From M3007 sp031425155 (lineage in GTDB: Bacteria; Bacteroidota; Bacteroidia; Chitinophagales; Saprospiraceae): a stretch of DNA of 64,000 nt. Of this stretch, positions 8,261 to 16,055 are shown in pieces; position 1 is the stretch's first letter; each line of letters starts with the position of its first letter. The notes beneath the pieces were generated by a model. The model saw only the letters and a program-made list of their open reading frames with translations, was not told the origin of the DNA and ran no database searches. The DNA lies in contig JANPIV010000048.1 of NCBI GenBank assembly GCA_031425155.1, positions 173,459 to 237,458 on the forward strand, read 5' to 3'. Made by a program: the position numbers and the translations under genes.

Positions 8261-11200
8261 ATGCCGCGTTTATTTCATAACTTCCTGATATTCCTGGTTT
8301 TAACTACCCTGTTTTTGGGCACCAGCCAGACGATACCTGCCGATCAGCGGGGTCATCGGCAGTTGCAACAGGCACGTATGCTGTTCGATTCGGCACAGTA
8401 CGAGCAGGCTTTGCAACACGGTCAACAGGCCTTGGAGCAATGTCCGCCAGATGAACCGGCCGCCGGAGAATGCCTGCTTTTGCTGGGCGACGTTTTCCTG
8501 GAAACCGGCCAATGGGAAGCCGCTTATCAGCAGTATAGTGCCGCTCTGGTGATTTTTCAAAAAAAACTGGGTGCCAGCCACCTCTCTACTGCCGAGGCCA
8601 TCAACCATTTGGGCGAATATTATTATAAAAAAAACGACTACGTGCAGGCCGAAACATACTATCGCCGAGCCCTGAAAATCCGGGAAGCGGCACTGGGGCC
8701 TGCGCACGAGCTGGTGGCCGACGGATACAACAACCTGGGCAATTGCCGGGTCAGCCAGGGCGACTATGTGGCCGCCGTGAGGTTGCACGAAAAAGCCCTG
8801 GCCATCCGCCAACAAACCCTGCCAGCCAATCACCCCGATCTGGCGAGCAGCTTTAATAATCTGGGCAATTGCGCTTATTACTCCGGCAATTTCAGCAGCG
8901 CGTTGGGCTACTTTGAAAAAGCGTTGACGATTCGCGAAAAGGCCTTCGGCACCGACCATCCCAAAACCGCGCAAGTGCTTAATAATCTGGGCAATGTCTG
9001 CGCAGAACTGGGGCAGCAAAGCCGGGCCGTTGGGTACTACCGTCGCGCCCTGGACATTCGGATGCGCCATTTCAGGGCCCAACATCCCACCGTGGCCAGT
9101 ACAATGGAGAACATCGCTGACCTGTATTTTGACAGCGGCGACTACATCGCCGCACTGGATTTTTTTCGGCAGGCCCACGTTATTCAACGCACTATGCAGG
9201 GCGAACACTCGGCGGCAGCGGCTTCGCTATGGCATAAAATCGGCCTTTGCTACCAATATGAGGGCGATTTTGATCGGGCTTTGGCGCATCATCTGGCCGC
9301 TGAACCCACCCTTTTGGCGACTTATGGCCCGGCCCATCCGTATATCGGCAGCTTATATAATAACCTCGGCAATTGTTTTTCCGGCAAAAAAAAATTCTCG
9401 CAGGCTACCCTGTATTACGAACGTGCGCTGCGGATTTTTCAGATGACCAAACCCCGGCAAGATGCCAGTATAGCCTTGATTTACAATAATTTAGGCACCA
9501 TATTTTTGGAAAAAAGTGAGCCTGACCGGGCATTGTTTTATTTTGAAAATGCCTTAAAAAGCCTGCAAACAAACCCGGAAACTTCTGTTTCCGAGCAAGC
9601 GGTTGCGTTGAAAAATCAGGGTCTGGCCCTGGAGCGGCTGAATCGCTGGCCGGAAGCCCGCAGCAAGTTCGAGCAGGCCATGACGCTGGCCAACCACGCC
9701 GACCCGATCAGCCATACCGCGCTGCTCGATGCCTGGGCAACCGTGCTGTGTCGCCGTGGCATCCGTACCGACGATAACACGCTACTGCGCCAATCCATTG
9801 CCGCATTTGCCAGCGCGCGCGAGCGTTCGGATAGTCTGCAAGCCCTGCTGAGCAATCCCGGATCGCGCCAACGTTGGCTCGAGTTGCAGTTTCCGGCGCA
9901 TACCAGCGCGATGGAGGCGTACTATTATTTATGGAAAAAAACGGGCGACACCGGCTTGCTTGAAGCTGCTTTTGCCCTGGCCGAACGCAATAAAAGTTTG
10001 CAATTGCTTGAACATCTGCGTAAAGAACAGGCGGAGCAATTTGCGGGCATACCCGACTCGCTGCTTCGCCAGGAACGCTACTGGAGCGAAGAACTGAATC
10101 GCCGGGAAAAACTGCTTTTGGCGGAGCAAAAAACGGCGGACCATCAGGCAGCAGAAATGGGCGTTGCCGAAGCGCGGCAGGCCCTGGCTGCATTGATCCA
10201 GCAGTTTGAAGACCATTATCCCAACTACTTTCGGCTCAAATATGACCGCCGGACCGCCACGCCCGCCGCCATTCGCCAGCAGGTACTACAGGGCGATCAG
10301 GCGTTGGTGGAATATTTTGAGGCGGATACGGTGTTGTTTGTTTTTGTGATTACGCCCGGGGATTTTCGTTGCCTGCGACTAAAAAGCGACTCCTTGCCAG
10401 TACAAATATCCGGTCTGCGGCGCAGCCTGCAAGCCTACCCGGAGGCCGGAAAACGCGCCACGGTGGAGTTGGCCGCTGCTTTTTCCGAACGGGCTTACCA
10501 GATTCAGGAAGCCATTTTTGCGCCGGTACGAAGCGCTATTGCGCTGCCCCGCAAACTGCTGATCGTACCGGATGGCACGCTGGCTTATCTGCCTTTCGAG
10601 TGTTTACTGAGCGAGCAACCCACAGATAATCAGCAGTTTAAAAGCCACCATTATTTGCTTCGCGACTACTGCATCAGTTACGCTTATTCTGCCACGCAGC
10701 AGTTGGCACTGCTGCAACAGCCTGCCGGAACACGCCCTAAAAACCTGCTCGCCGTCGCGCCAGTGTACGCGGGAAACAAGTACGGCTTGCGGCCCCTGCA
10801 AAATAATCGCCCGGAAGCCGAGGCGGTGTGTGCCTTGCTCGATGGCGATCTGCGGGCGGGCACGGCCGCTACTGCACCGGCTTTTTTGCGGGAGGCCGGG
10901 CAATACCGCATTTTATTGTTGTCCATGCACGGCAAAGCCAGCAGCACGGTGGGCGACCTGTCTTACCTGGCGTTCAGTACGACCGCCGACTCGACAGAAA
11001 ACCCGTTTTTATACACCCGTGATCTGTACACCCAATCTATTCCGGCGGATTTGGTAGTGCTCAGTGCCTGCGAAACCAGCGTGGGCGAGTATCGCCTGGG
11101 GCAGGGCGTGATCAGTTTGGCCAGGGGCTTTTTTCAGGCCGGCGCGCGCAGCGTGGCCGCTACTTTATGGAGCGTGGACGATGCCCGCAACGCGGAATTG

Positions 11201-11455
11201 ATGCGGCTTTTTTTTCAACAAATTAAAAATGGCGCCACCAAGGATGAAGCCTTGCACGAGGCCAAAATTCAGTTTTTGCAAACCCACCCGCACGACGAAG
11301 CGAACCCGGTGTACTGGGCAGCGGTGACGGCCTACGGCGATATGCGGGCCATTGAATTCCAGCGCAATAATGGGGTCTGGTTCGCTGGATTGGGATTACT
11401 GGCACTGGTGTTTTTCGTTTGGCTACGGCAGGGTAGGGTGTTGCGGAAAAAATAA
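8261..11455 (+). CDS. Exported TPR-CHAT domain protease
   Basis: 1064 residues from the ATG at 8261, where a clear signal peptide begins (MPRLFHNFLIFLVLTTLFLG); the frame stays open to 8186. About ten TPR units of the long 42-residue kind (residues 30-480, with repeated NNLGN and YYRRALKIRE) are followed by a helical linker. The C-terminal CHAT domain of the caspase clan carries H890 in LLSMHGKA and C937 in VVLSACETS, the expected catalytic pair, and the usual GVISLARGFFQAGARSVAATLWSV segment. The protein ends in one membrane helix and a basic tail (WLRQGRVLRKK). Topology therefore puts TPR and protease outside the cytoplasm, anchored in the inner membrane. It is divergent from the sigma operon. 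Most studied TPR-CHAT proteins are cytoplasmic. Confidence 0.9.
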   Translation: MPRLFHNFLIFLVLTTLFLGTSQTIPADQRGHRQLQQARMLFDSAQYEQALQHGQQALEQCPPDEPAAGECLLLLGDVFLETGQWEAAYQQYSAALVIFQKKLGASHLSTAEAINHLGEYYYKKNDYVQAETYYRRALKIREAALGPAHELVADGYNNLGNCRVSQGDYVAAVRLHEKALAIRQQTLPANHPDLASSFNNLGNCAYYSGNFSSALGYFEKALTIREKAFGTDHPKTAQVLNNLGNVCAELGQQSRAVGYYRRALDIRMRHFRAQHPTVASTMENIADLYFDSGDYIAALDFFRQAHVIQRTMQGEHSAAAASLWHKIGLCYQYEGDFDRALAHHLAAEPTLLATYGPAHPYIGSLYNNLGNCFSGKKKFSQATLYYERALRIFQMTKPRQDASIALIYNNLGTIFLEKSEPDRALFYFENALKSLQTNPETSVSEQAVALKNQGLALERLNRWPEARSKFEQAMTLANHADPISHTALLDAWATVLCRRGIRTDDNTLLRQSIAAFASARERSDSLQALLSNPGSRQRWLELQFPAHTSAMEAYYYLWKKTGDTGLLEAAFALAERNKSLQLLEHLRKEQAEQFAGIPDSLLRQERYWSEELNRREKLLLAEQKTADHQAAEMGVAEARQALAALIQQFEDHYPNYFRLKYDRRTATPAAIRQQVLQGDQALVEYFEADTVLFVFVITPGDFRCLRLKSDSLPVQISGLRRSLQAYPEAGKRATVELAAAFSERAYQIQEAIFAPVRSAIALPRKLLIVPDGTLAYLPFECLLSEQPTDNQQFKSHHYLLRDYCISYAYSATQQLALLQQPAGTRPKNLLAVAPVYAGNKYGLRPLQNNRPEAEAVCALLDGDLRAGTAATAPAFLREAGQYRILLLSMHGKASSTVGDLSYLAFSTTADSTENPFLYTRDLYTQSIPADLVVLSACETSVGEYRLGQGVISLARGFFQAGARSVAATLWSVDDARNAELMRLFFQQIKNGATKDEALHEAKIQFLQTHPHDEANPVYWAAVTAYGDMRAIEFQRNNGVWFAGLGLLALVFFVWLRQGRVLRKK

Positions 11456-11466
11456 AATCACCGCAC

Positions 11467-11496
11467 CTGGGTACATTTTTCAGACTGGTGACACAA
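11467..11496 (+). promoter_or_regulatory. Candidate locus-specific ECF promoter, copy 1
   Basis: CTGGGTACAT at 11467-11476, 14 bases, then ACACAA at 11491-11496, 47 bases before the start at 11544. The same two boxes with the same spacing occur upstream of 13308 and 15437. I read them as -35 and -10 elements of the neighbouring sigma factor. No other copy was noticed in the window. Confidence 0.6.
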
Positions 11497-11543
11497 GAGG
11501 GAAACACATTCATTTCACTCTCTGCATTCCACTCAACTAAGTC

Positions 11544-12011
11544 ATGAAAAAAGTACTGTTTTTCTTTATCGCCTTTTGCGTCTTCGCCAATATGCAAGCG
11601 CAACCCACCCAAATCCAGTCCAACCTCTCCGCTGGTGCCGATCCGGCCGCCCTCAAAATTGAATTCCTGCCTACTGATGCCGTGGTGCTGCCCGGTGGCA
11701 AAATACAAATTGGAGTAGCCCCACGGGCCAGAGTAAAAAATATTGGTACAAAGCATTACATCCATAATAACAACCAGCCGCTGCCCATCGTGCTGTACCA
11801 ATGGATCGGCGGTCAGTATGTGATCGTAAAACAAACGACGGTCAATATCCTGCAATCCGGCGCGGTGGTGACCCTGGACTATTATACTACTTACATCAAG
11901 GGAGAACAACCGGTGCCCAAATTCAAGATCGAAGTTCGTTCGATTGGTAATGGAGTGACTAATCCCGATGTAAATACGAATAATAACAGCCAGACTGGAA
12001 GTCCCAATTAA
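11544..12011 (+). CDS. Small exported protein, unknown
   Basis: 155 residues with a signal peptide (MKKVLFFFIAFCVFANMQAQ). The mature part is beta-rich and resembles a single CARDB/immunoglobulin-like domain (RVKNIGTKHYIHNNNQPLP, then a VxLDYYTTYIKGEQP strand pair), ending in an Asn/Gly/Ser tail. There is no cysteine in the mature part and no T9SS sorting domain. It is the first gene behind candidate promoter copy 1 and is followed 53 bases later by another exported protein of unknown function, so the two are probably co-transcribed. Function unknown; a binding or structural role is a guess. Confidence 0.7.
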   Translation: MKKVLFFFIAFCVFANMQAQPTQIQSNLSAGADPAALKIEFLPTDAVVLPGGKIQIGVAPRARVKNIGTKHYIHNNNQPLPIVLYQWIGGQYVIVKQTTVNILQSGAVVTLDYYTTYIKGEQPVPKFKIEVRSIGNGVTNPDVNTNNNSQTGSPN

Positions 12012-12064
12012 AAAATCCTATGCGTCCACTGATCTTGACTTATCAAGATACAACCACACCAACG

Positions 12065-13006
12065 ATGTACAAGTCACTATTTGCCTCACTATTCGTATTA
12101 CTTAGTGTTGCTGCATCGGCGCAGCCCAATAAAAAAGTAGGTCCGGCCCTTTCCAAATTCCTGAACACGGAATTTATGGTGAAATACCGTGATCTGCGCA
12201 TTGAAGCCGAAAGTGCGGTGATCGGGGTGCAATCGCGAAAGGACGAGATCAAACCAGCCGATTTTATTCGCCTGCGGACTGCTTACGATCAGACGGCTAC
12301 CCGCGCCAATCAACTTATGGAAGGCGTAAAGCAGGATTTCCTGAATCAAAAGAAACTGAAAAGCATCGCCGAATTCCCGGATATGTATTCGGATGGTTTA
12401 CGGTTCAAATTGCAGGATTTATCCAGTTTTTATACGACTAATTTCCAGCAAACGCTGGCCGATGCTTCGGTGGCCAAAACCGATAAAGATGGCAGTGCAG
12501 TATTGCTATTAGTAGTAGAATTAATTAGTCTGACCAAAGGACTTACCAATTACTTTGCTGAAATAAAACGCGAAGCCCGCCAATATACCGATGCCCATTT
12601 GCAGGAACACCTGGTGCAGCCCTATCGCTGGCGGTATTGGGACGAATTGTCGGGCAGCGTATCGCCTTATGAAAAATTTGAAAAAAGCGACGCCCTGAAT
12701 GTAGAGGTCAAAGAAGACCCACTGGATCAGCAACTGCAAAAAATGAACCAGACCATTAGTAATTTTCCAGTAAAACAACAGACGAGTAATGATGGGAATA
12801 GTGGTTCCAATTTTAATGTGCCCCTGGATACCCCTGCGGCAGCGAATTCTACTTTTAAATACGAAGATTGGTCGCCCACCGACACGCCGCCTGCTGATAC
12901 GGTCGGCCAACGTAACCTCGCTCCCGCTACTGCCAAAAAGCCCGTATTGCCGGCCAAAGCAGCTACTAAAAGCAGTCCGAATCTGCCAAAATCAGATCAT
13001 AGGTAA
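12065..13006 (+). CDS. Exported protein, unknown
   Basis: 313 residues from the ATG at 12065 (MYKSLFASLFVLLSVAASAQP), which begins a signal peptide; an in-frame ATG at 12020 lies in a sequence with no signal character. The first 200 residues are helical and charged (RLRTAYDQTATRANQLMEGVKQDF, LVVELISLTKGLTNYFAEIKREA). The last 110 are low-complexity, rich in Pro, Ala, Thr and Lys. No family recognised. It follows the 155-residue exported protein and is followed by a terminator at 13107-13140, so these two genes look like one unit. Confidence 0.65.
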   Translation: MYKSLFASLFVLLSVAASAQPNKKVGPALSKFLNTEFMVKYRDLRIEAESAVIGVQSRKDEIKPADFIRLRTAYDQTATRANQLMEGVKQDFLNQKKLKSIAEFPDMYSDGLRFKLQDLSSFYTTNFQQTLADASVAKTDKDGSAVLLLVVELISLTKGLTNYFAEIKREARQYTDAHLQEHLVQPYRWRYWDELSGSVSPYEKFEKSDALNVEVKEDPLDQQLQKMNQTISNFPVKQQTSNDGNSGSNFNVPLDTPAAANSTFKYEDWSPTDTPPADTVGQRNLAPATAKKPVLPAKAATKSSPNLPKSDHR

Positions 13007-13106
13007 GTAGTTAATGGTTATTAGTGTAGTAGTCAGCACTTTACCTTGATTTCAGATAACAATCATGGACCCGGAATACTTAATTTTAAAACCTAGTTTT
13101 TTATGC

Positions 13107-13140
13107 AAGCCTGTGACCAAAAGTCGCAGGCTTTTTTATT
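13107..13140 (+). terminator. Rho-independent terminator
   Basis: Stem AAGCCTGTGAC (13107-13117) pairs with GTCGCAGGCTT (13123-13133), one mismatch, loop CAAAA, followed by a T-run. It closes the two-gene unit starting at 11544. Confidence 0.85.
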
Positions 13141-13167
13141 AGGATTCACAAAAAAACCACCAATCCG

Positions 13168-13197
13168 CTGGGTACATAAATACCAGCCCGGACACAT
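13168..13197 (+). promoter_or_regulatory. Candidate locus-specific ECF promoter, copy 2
   Basis: CTGGGTACAT (13168-13177), 14 bases, ACACAT (13192-13197). Preceded by an A-run and CACCAATCC, similar to the bases before copy 3. It follows a terminator directly, which supports a promoter rather than a coding or repeat origin. Confidence 0.65.
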
Positions 13198-13307
13198 CCT
13201 TTTATATCAATGCTCACTTTCTTTAAAAAGAAACAACAATGAAAAATCTCCTTCCGATTTTCTTCGACTGTAATTTCTCTTTTTTATCCCAGGCTTATGA
13301 GAACCTG

Positions 13308-15191
13308 ATGAGCCGCTCTACCAGCACGCTCTTTGCATTACTGCTGTTTGCAGGCACTGCTTTCGCCCAGCCCTACATTTCCCGGCACAACCTGAGCCCC
13401 GCCCAATACCAGATCGAATTCAATAAATGGACTGGCGAAGGCTATCGTCTTTCGCAGGTAAGCGGCTATAGTGATGGCGGACAGGATCGCTACGCCGCCA
13501 TTTTTGAAAAAGAAAGCGGCCCCACCTGGACGGCCCGCCATGACATGAGCAGTGCGCAGTACCAAAATCAGGTGAATATCCTGAACGCACAAGGCTATCG
13601 CCCGGTACAGGTAAGCGGTTTTCCATCCGGCAATGCAGCGAAATATGCCGCCATTTTTTTCAAAGAAACGAATGCACCGGCCTCGGAGGCGCGGCATGGC
13701 ATGACTTCCGCTGAATACCAGACGGAATACAACAAATGGACGGGTCTGGGGTATCAACTGACCGATGTAAGTGGCTACACCGTTGGCGGCGTAGATTACT
13801 ACGCGGCTATTTGGGAAAAAATCGGCGGCCCCACGCGGTTTGCGCGCCACCGTATGACCAATGATGAATATCAGGAGGAGGTGAACGAGAAAGTCGGTCA
13901 AGGCTACCGTTTACTAAAAGTTTCTGGTTATTCTATTAATAATACGCCGCGTTTTGCCGCTCTCTGGGTGAAAACGACCGGGCCGGCATTGGCTGCGCGG
14001 CATGGCCTTTCCGGCGCGCAGAATTACCAGGACGAAGCCGAACGTATGTACTATCAGGGCTATCGTCCGGTATGGGTGAATGGCTACACGGTGAGCGGCC
14101 AGGATAAGTATGCGGCCATCTGGACGTGCAGCGATCCTTTCAAGGCCAGCGAAATGGCGGCAGTAGATGCACTGGTAAAAAAATACATGGACGACAATGA
14201 TGTGCCCGGTCTCTCGCTGGCCATTGCCCGCAACGGCAAACTCGTGCTGGCCAAAACCTATGGTTATGCCGATCAGGAAGCCAGCGAGCGCGTGGCTCCC
14301 CGCCACTTGTTCCGCATAGCCAGCGTCTCGAAACCGATTACGGCGACCGCTATTATGAAACTGGAACAGGATAATAAAGTGGAATTAGGCGAAGAAGTAT
14401 TTGGTCCCGGTGCTATTCTGGGTACTACTTATGGCAGTGATGCTTACACAACTAATCTGAAGAAAATCACCGTGGACCATCTGCTCACCCACCACGCTGG
14501 CGGCTGGGATCAGCAGGGCGACCCCATCACGCAGGATCAGTCGTGGAATATGGCTACCTACATCAACAAAACCCTGGATAATTACCCGTTGGACAATGCA
14601 CCCGGTGCAGTATATGACTACTCTAATTTTGGTTTCGCTCTATTGGGACGGGTCATTGAAAAGAAAACCAATAAGACTTATGAAGATTGGGTACAGGACA
14701 ATATACTCGCTCCATGCGGCATTGCCAAAATGCAGATCGGTGGGAGTACACTGGCCCAACGTAAGCCCAACGAAGTAAAATACTATGGTAACAATGCTTA
14801 TTTCTATAACATCGCACGTATGGATGCCCATGGTGGCTGGATTGCCAGCCCCATTGATCTGGTGCGCTTTCTGGTTCATGTAGATCAGTCTAATACAGTG
14901 CCCGATATATTGAGCAGCACCACGCAAACCAAGATGTTTACGCCCAGTGCTACCACTGATGCCTATTGCAAGGGCTGGTCACGCGTACCTGGTTCCGGCT
15001 CACTCTGGCACAATGGGGCCTTGCCCAGCACACTATCCGAAATGAAACGTACCAGCGATGGTTTCTGCTTCGCTATTCTGATGAATACCCGCCCTGTGGT
15101 CGGTAAAGACAACAATGGCAGCGCAATGGGTACCCTGCTCGGCAACATCAAAACTACGATTACCCAATGGCCGGCGCACGACCTTTTTTAA
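13308..15191 (+). CDS. Beta-lactamase-family serine hydrolase with five BTRD1-like repeats
   Basis: 627 residues from 13308, where a signal peptide begins (MSRSTSTLFALLLFAGTAFAQ); an in-frame ATG at 13239 would put 23 residues before it. Residues about 20-290 are five copies of a roughly 50-residue unit (ARHxMSSAQYQ ... GYRPVQVSGY ... YAAIWEK), the bacterial tandem repeat domain 1 type found in polyglycine hydrolases. The C-terminal half is a class C beta-lactamase/PBP-like domain with S339-V-S-K (SxxK), YSN in YDYSNFG, and WHNGA in place of the KTG/HxG box. It should be a secreted serine amidase or esterase; in fungal relatives of this architecture the substrate is a glycine-rich protein. 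Candidate promoter copy 2 lies upstream. Confidence 0.88.
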   Translation: MSRSTSTLFALLLFAGTAFAQPYISRHNLSPAQYQIEFNKWTGEGYRLSQVSGYSDGGQDRYAAIFEKESGPTWTARHDMSSAQYQNQVNILNAQGYRPVQVSGFPSGNAAKYAAIFFKETNAPASEARHGMTSAEYQTEYNKWTGLGYQLTDVSGYTVGGVDYYAAIWEKIGGPTRFARHRMTNDEYQEEVNEKVGQGYRLLKVSGYSINNTPRFAALWVKTTGPALAARHGLSGAQNYQDEAERMYYQGYRPVWVNGYTVSGQDKYAAIWTCSDPFKASEMAAVDALVKKYMDDNDVPGLSLAIARNGKLVLAKTYGYADQEASERVAPRHLFRIASVSKPITATAIMKLEQDNKVELGEEVFGPGAILGTTYGSDAYTTNLKKITVDHLLTHHAGGWDQQGDPITQDQSWNMATYINKTLDNYPLDNAPGAVYDYSNFGFALLGRVIEKKTNKTYEDWVQDNILAPCGIAKMQIGGSTLAQRKPNEVKYYGNNAYFYNIARMDAHGGWIASPIDLVRFLVHVDQSNTVPDILSSTTQTKMFTPSATTDAYCKGWSRVPGSGSLWHNGALPSTLSEMKRTSDGFCFAILMNTRPVVGKDNNGSAMGTLLGNIKTTITQWPAHDLF

Positions 15192-15231
15192 GGGAATATT
15201 TTAAAACAGCCTCTAAAGATGTTTGCCATTT

Positions 15232-15294
15232 GAAGATTTGAGTATTCGATCAATGACCAGATTATCAAGTATTTGATCGAATATTCAAATCCTC
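15232..15294. repeat. Palindromic repeat family P4, copy 1
   Basis: Left arm 15232-15253 (GAAGATTTGAGTATTCGATC...) and right arm 15272-15294 pair with two mismatches around an 18-base loop containing GATTATCAAG. A second copy with longer arms is at 34017-34104. Confidence 0.85.
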
Positions 15295-15347
15295 TTACCC
15301 CCCGATAGATGTACCGGATAAAAGTTTTTTTAAAAAACTCCAAATCC

Positions 15348-15377
15348 CTGGGTACATCTCCGCCACTGAAAACACAT
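15348..15377 (+). promoter_or_regulatory. Candidate locus-specific ECF promoter, copy 3
   Basis: CTGGGTACAT (15348-15357), 14 bases, ACACAT (15372-15377), 59 bases before the start at 15437. Spacing and both boxes match copies 1 and 2; the bases between the boxes differ, as expected for a promoter and not for a copied repeat. Confidence 0.65.
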
Positions 15378-15436
15378 CTATTCAAATCAACCATCACACA
15401 AACATTTTTCCAAACCACTTTAATTCTTTTCACATC

Positions 15437-15949
15437 ATGATCACCATCAAAAATTTCTTTTCCCTGTTGCTTTTCGTAGCCATCGCTACTGCTTTCACTA
15501 CCACCACTGCCTCCGCACAAGCCGGTGCTCCTGCGGCTGCCATGCAAGAGTTTGTCAGTGCCGCCAAAGATGCCAACGAAGAAATTGATCTTTTGCTCCC
15601 CGCTGTACAAAAAGTGCGCGAAAGTGCCACCCGCCGGGCCTTCCTGGACGTCCTGAATCGTGCCAGTGATCTGGCCGACCAGGTACAAAGAAGCGGTACT
15701 TCTATGACGGCGGCACAATACAGCAGCTATCAGGCCCAATTGGGACGCATAGAGACAGACCTGAACAAGTTGGCGGGTAATACCAATTCTACTCAGGGCA
15801 GCCCTGCGCCAGGTTCGGTCGGTGCCTGCCACAAAAGTTGCCACGATGCTTTCGGTGATGGCTTTGGCGGCGGAAAAGGCTGGAATCGCTTTGTCTGTAA
15901 AATCGGTTGCATCAAAGTAAACTTCCCAGGTGGTAGCGTCGGCGGTTAA
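15437..15949 (+). CDS. Small exported protein with C-terminal twin-CX3C motif
   Basis: 170 residues with a signal peptide (MITIKNFFSLLLFVAIATAF...TASAQ). Residues 30-115 are helical, amphipathic and charged, with a conserved-looking KVRESATRRAFLDVLNRASD. A Ser/Gly/Pro linker follows. The last 40 residues hold CHKSC, a glycine-rich loop of 18 residues (GDGFGGGKGW) and CKIGC, so CX3C-X18-CX3C. The four cysteines are the only ones in the protein and could form two disulphides or bind a metal. The layout (helical leader, Gly-rich cysteine tail) resembles a precursor or bacteriocin-like effector, but no family is recognised. It lies between the BTRD1 hydrolase and the papain protease, with its own promoter motif and terminator. 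Confidence 0.75.
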   Translation: MITIKNFFSLLLFVAIATAFTTTTASAQAGAPAAAMQEFVSAAKDANEEIDLLLPAVQKVRESATRRAFLDVLNRASDLADQVQRSGTSMTAAQYSSYQAQLGRIETDLNKLAGNTNSTQGSPAPGSVGACHKSCHDAFGDGFGGGKGWNRFVCKIGCIKVNFPGGSVGG

Positions 15950-15970
15950 TGCTGAGAACCATCCAGTTAA

Positions 15971-16006
15971 TAAGACCTGCGGCCAATAACCGCAGGTCTT
16001 ATTGTT
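15971..16006 (+). terminator. Hairpin terminator
   Basis: AAGACCTGCGG (15972-15982) pairs perfectly with CCGCAGGTCTT (15990-16000), seven-base loop, followed by a short T-rich stretch. Ends the twin-CX3C gene. Confidence 0.8.
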
Positions 16007-16055
16007 CCTGCACGGCCACCGTTTTTCCATACATTTCTATTAAAAACAACTCGTT

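Noticed and set aside
11467..15377. Reading the CTGGGTACAT copies as a dispersed repeat
   Set aside because: Only two short boxes are shared; the 14 bases between and the flanks differ, and all are oriented toward a gene.
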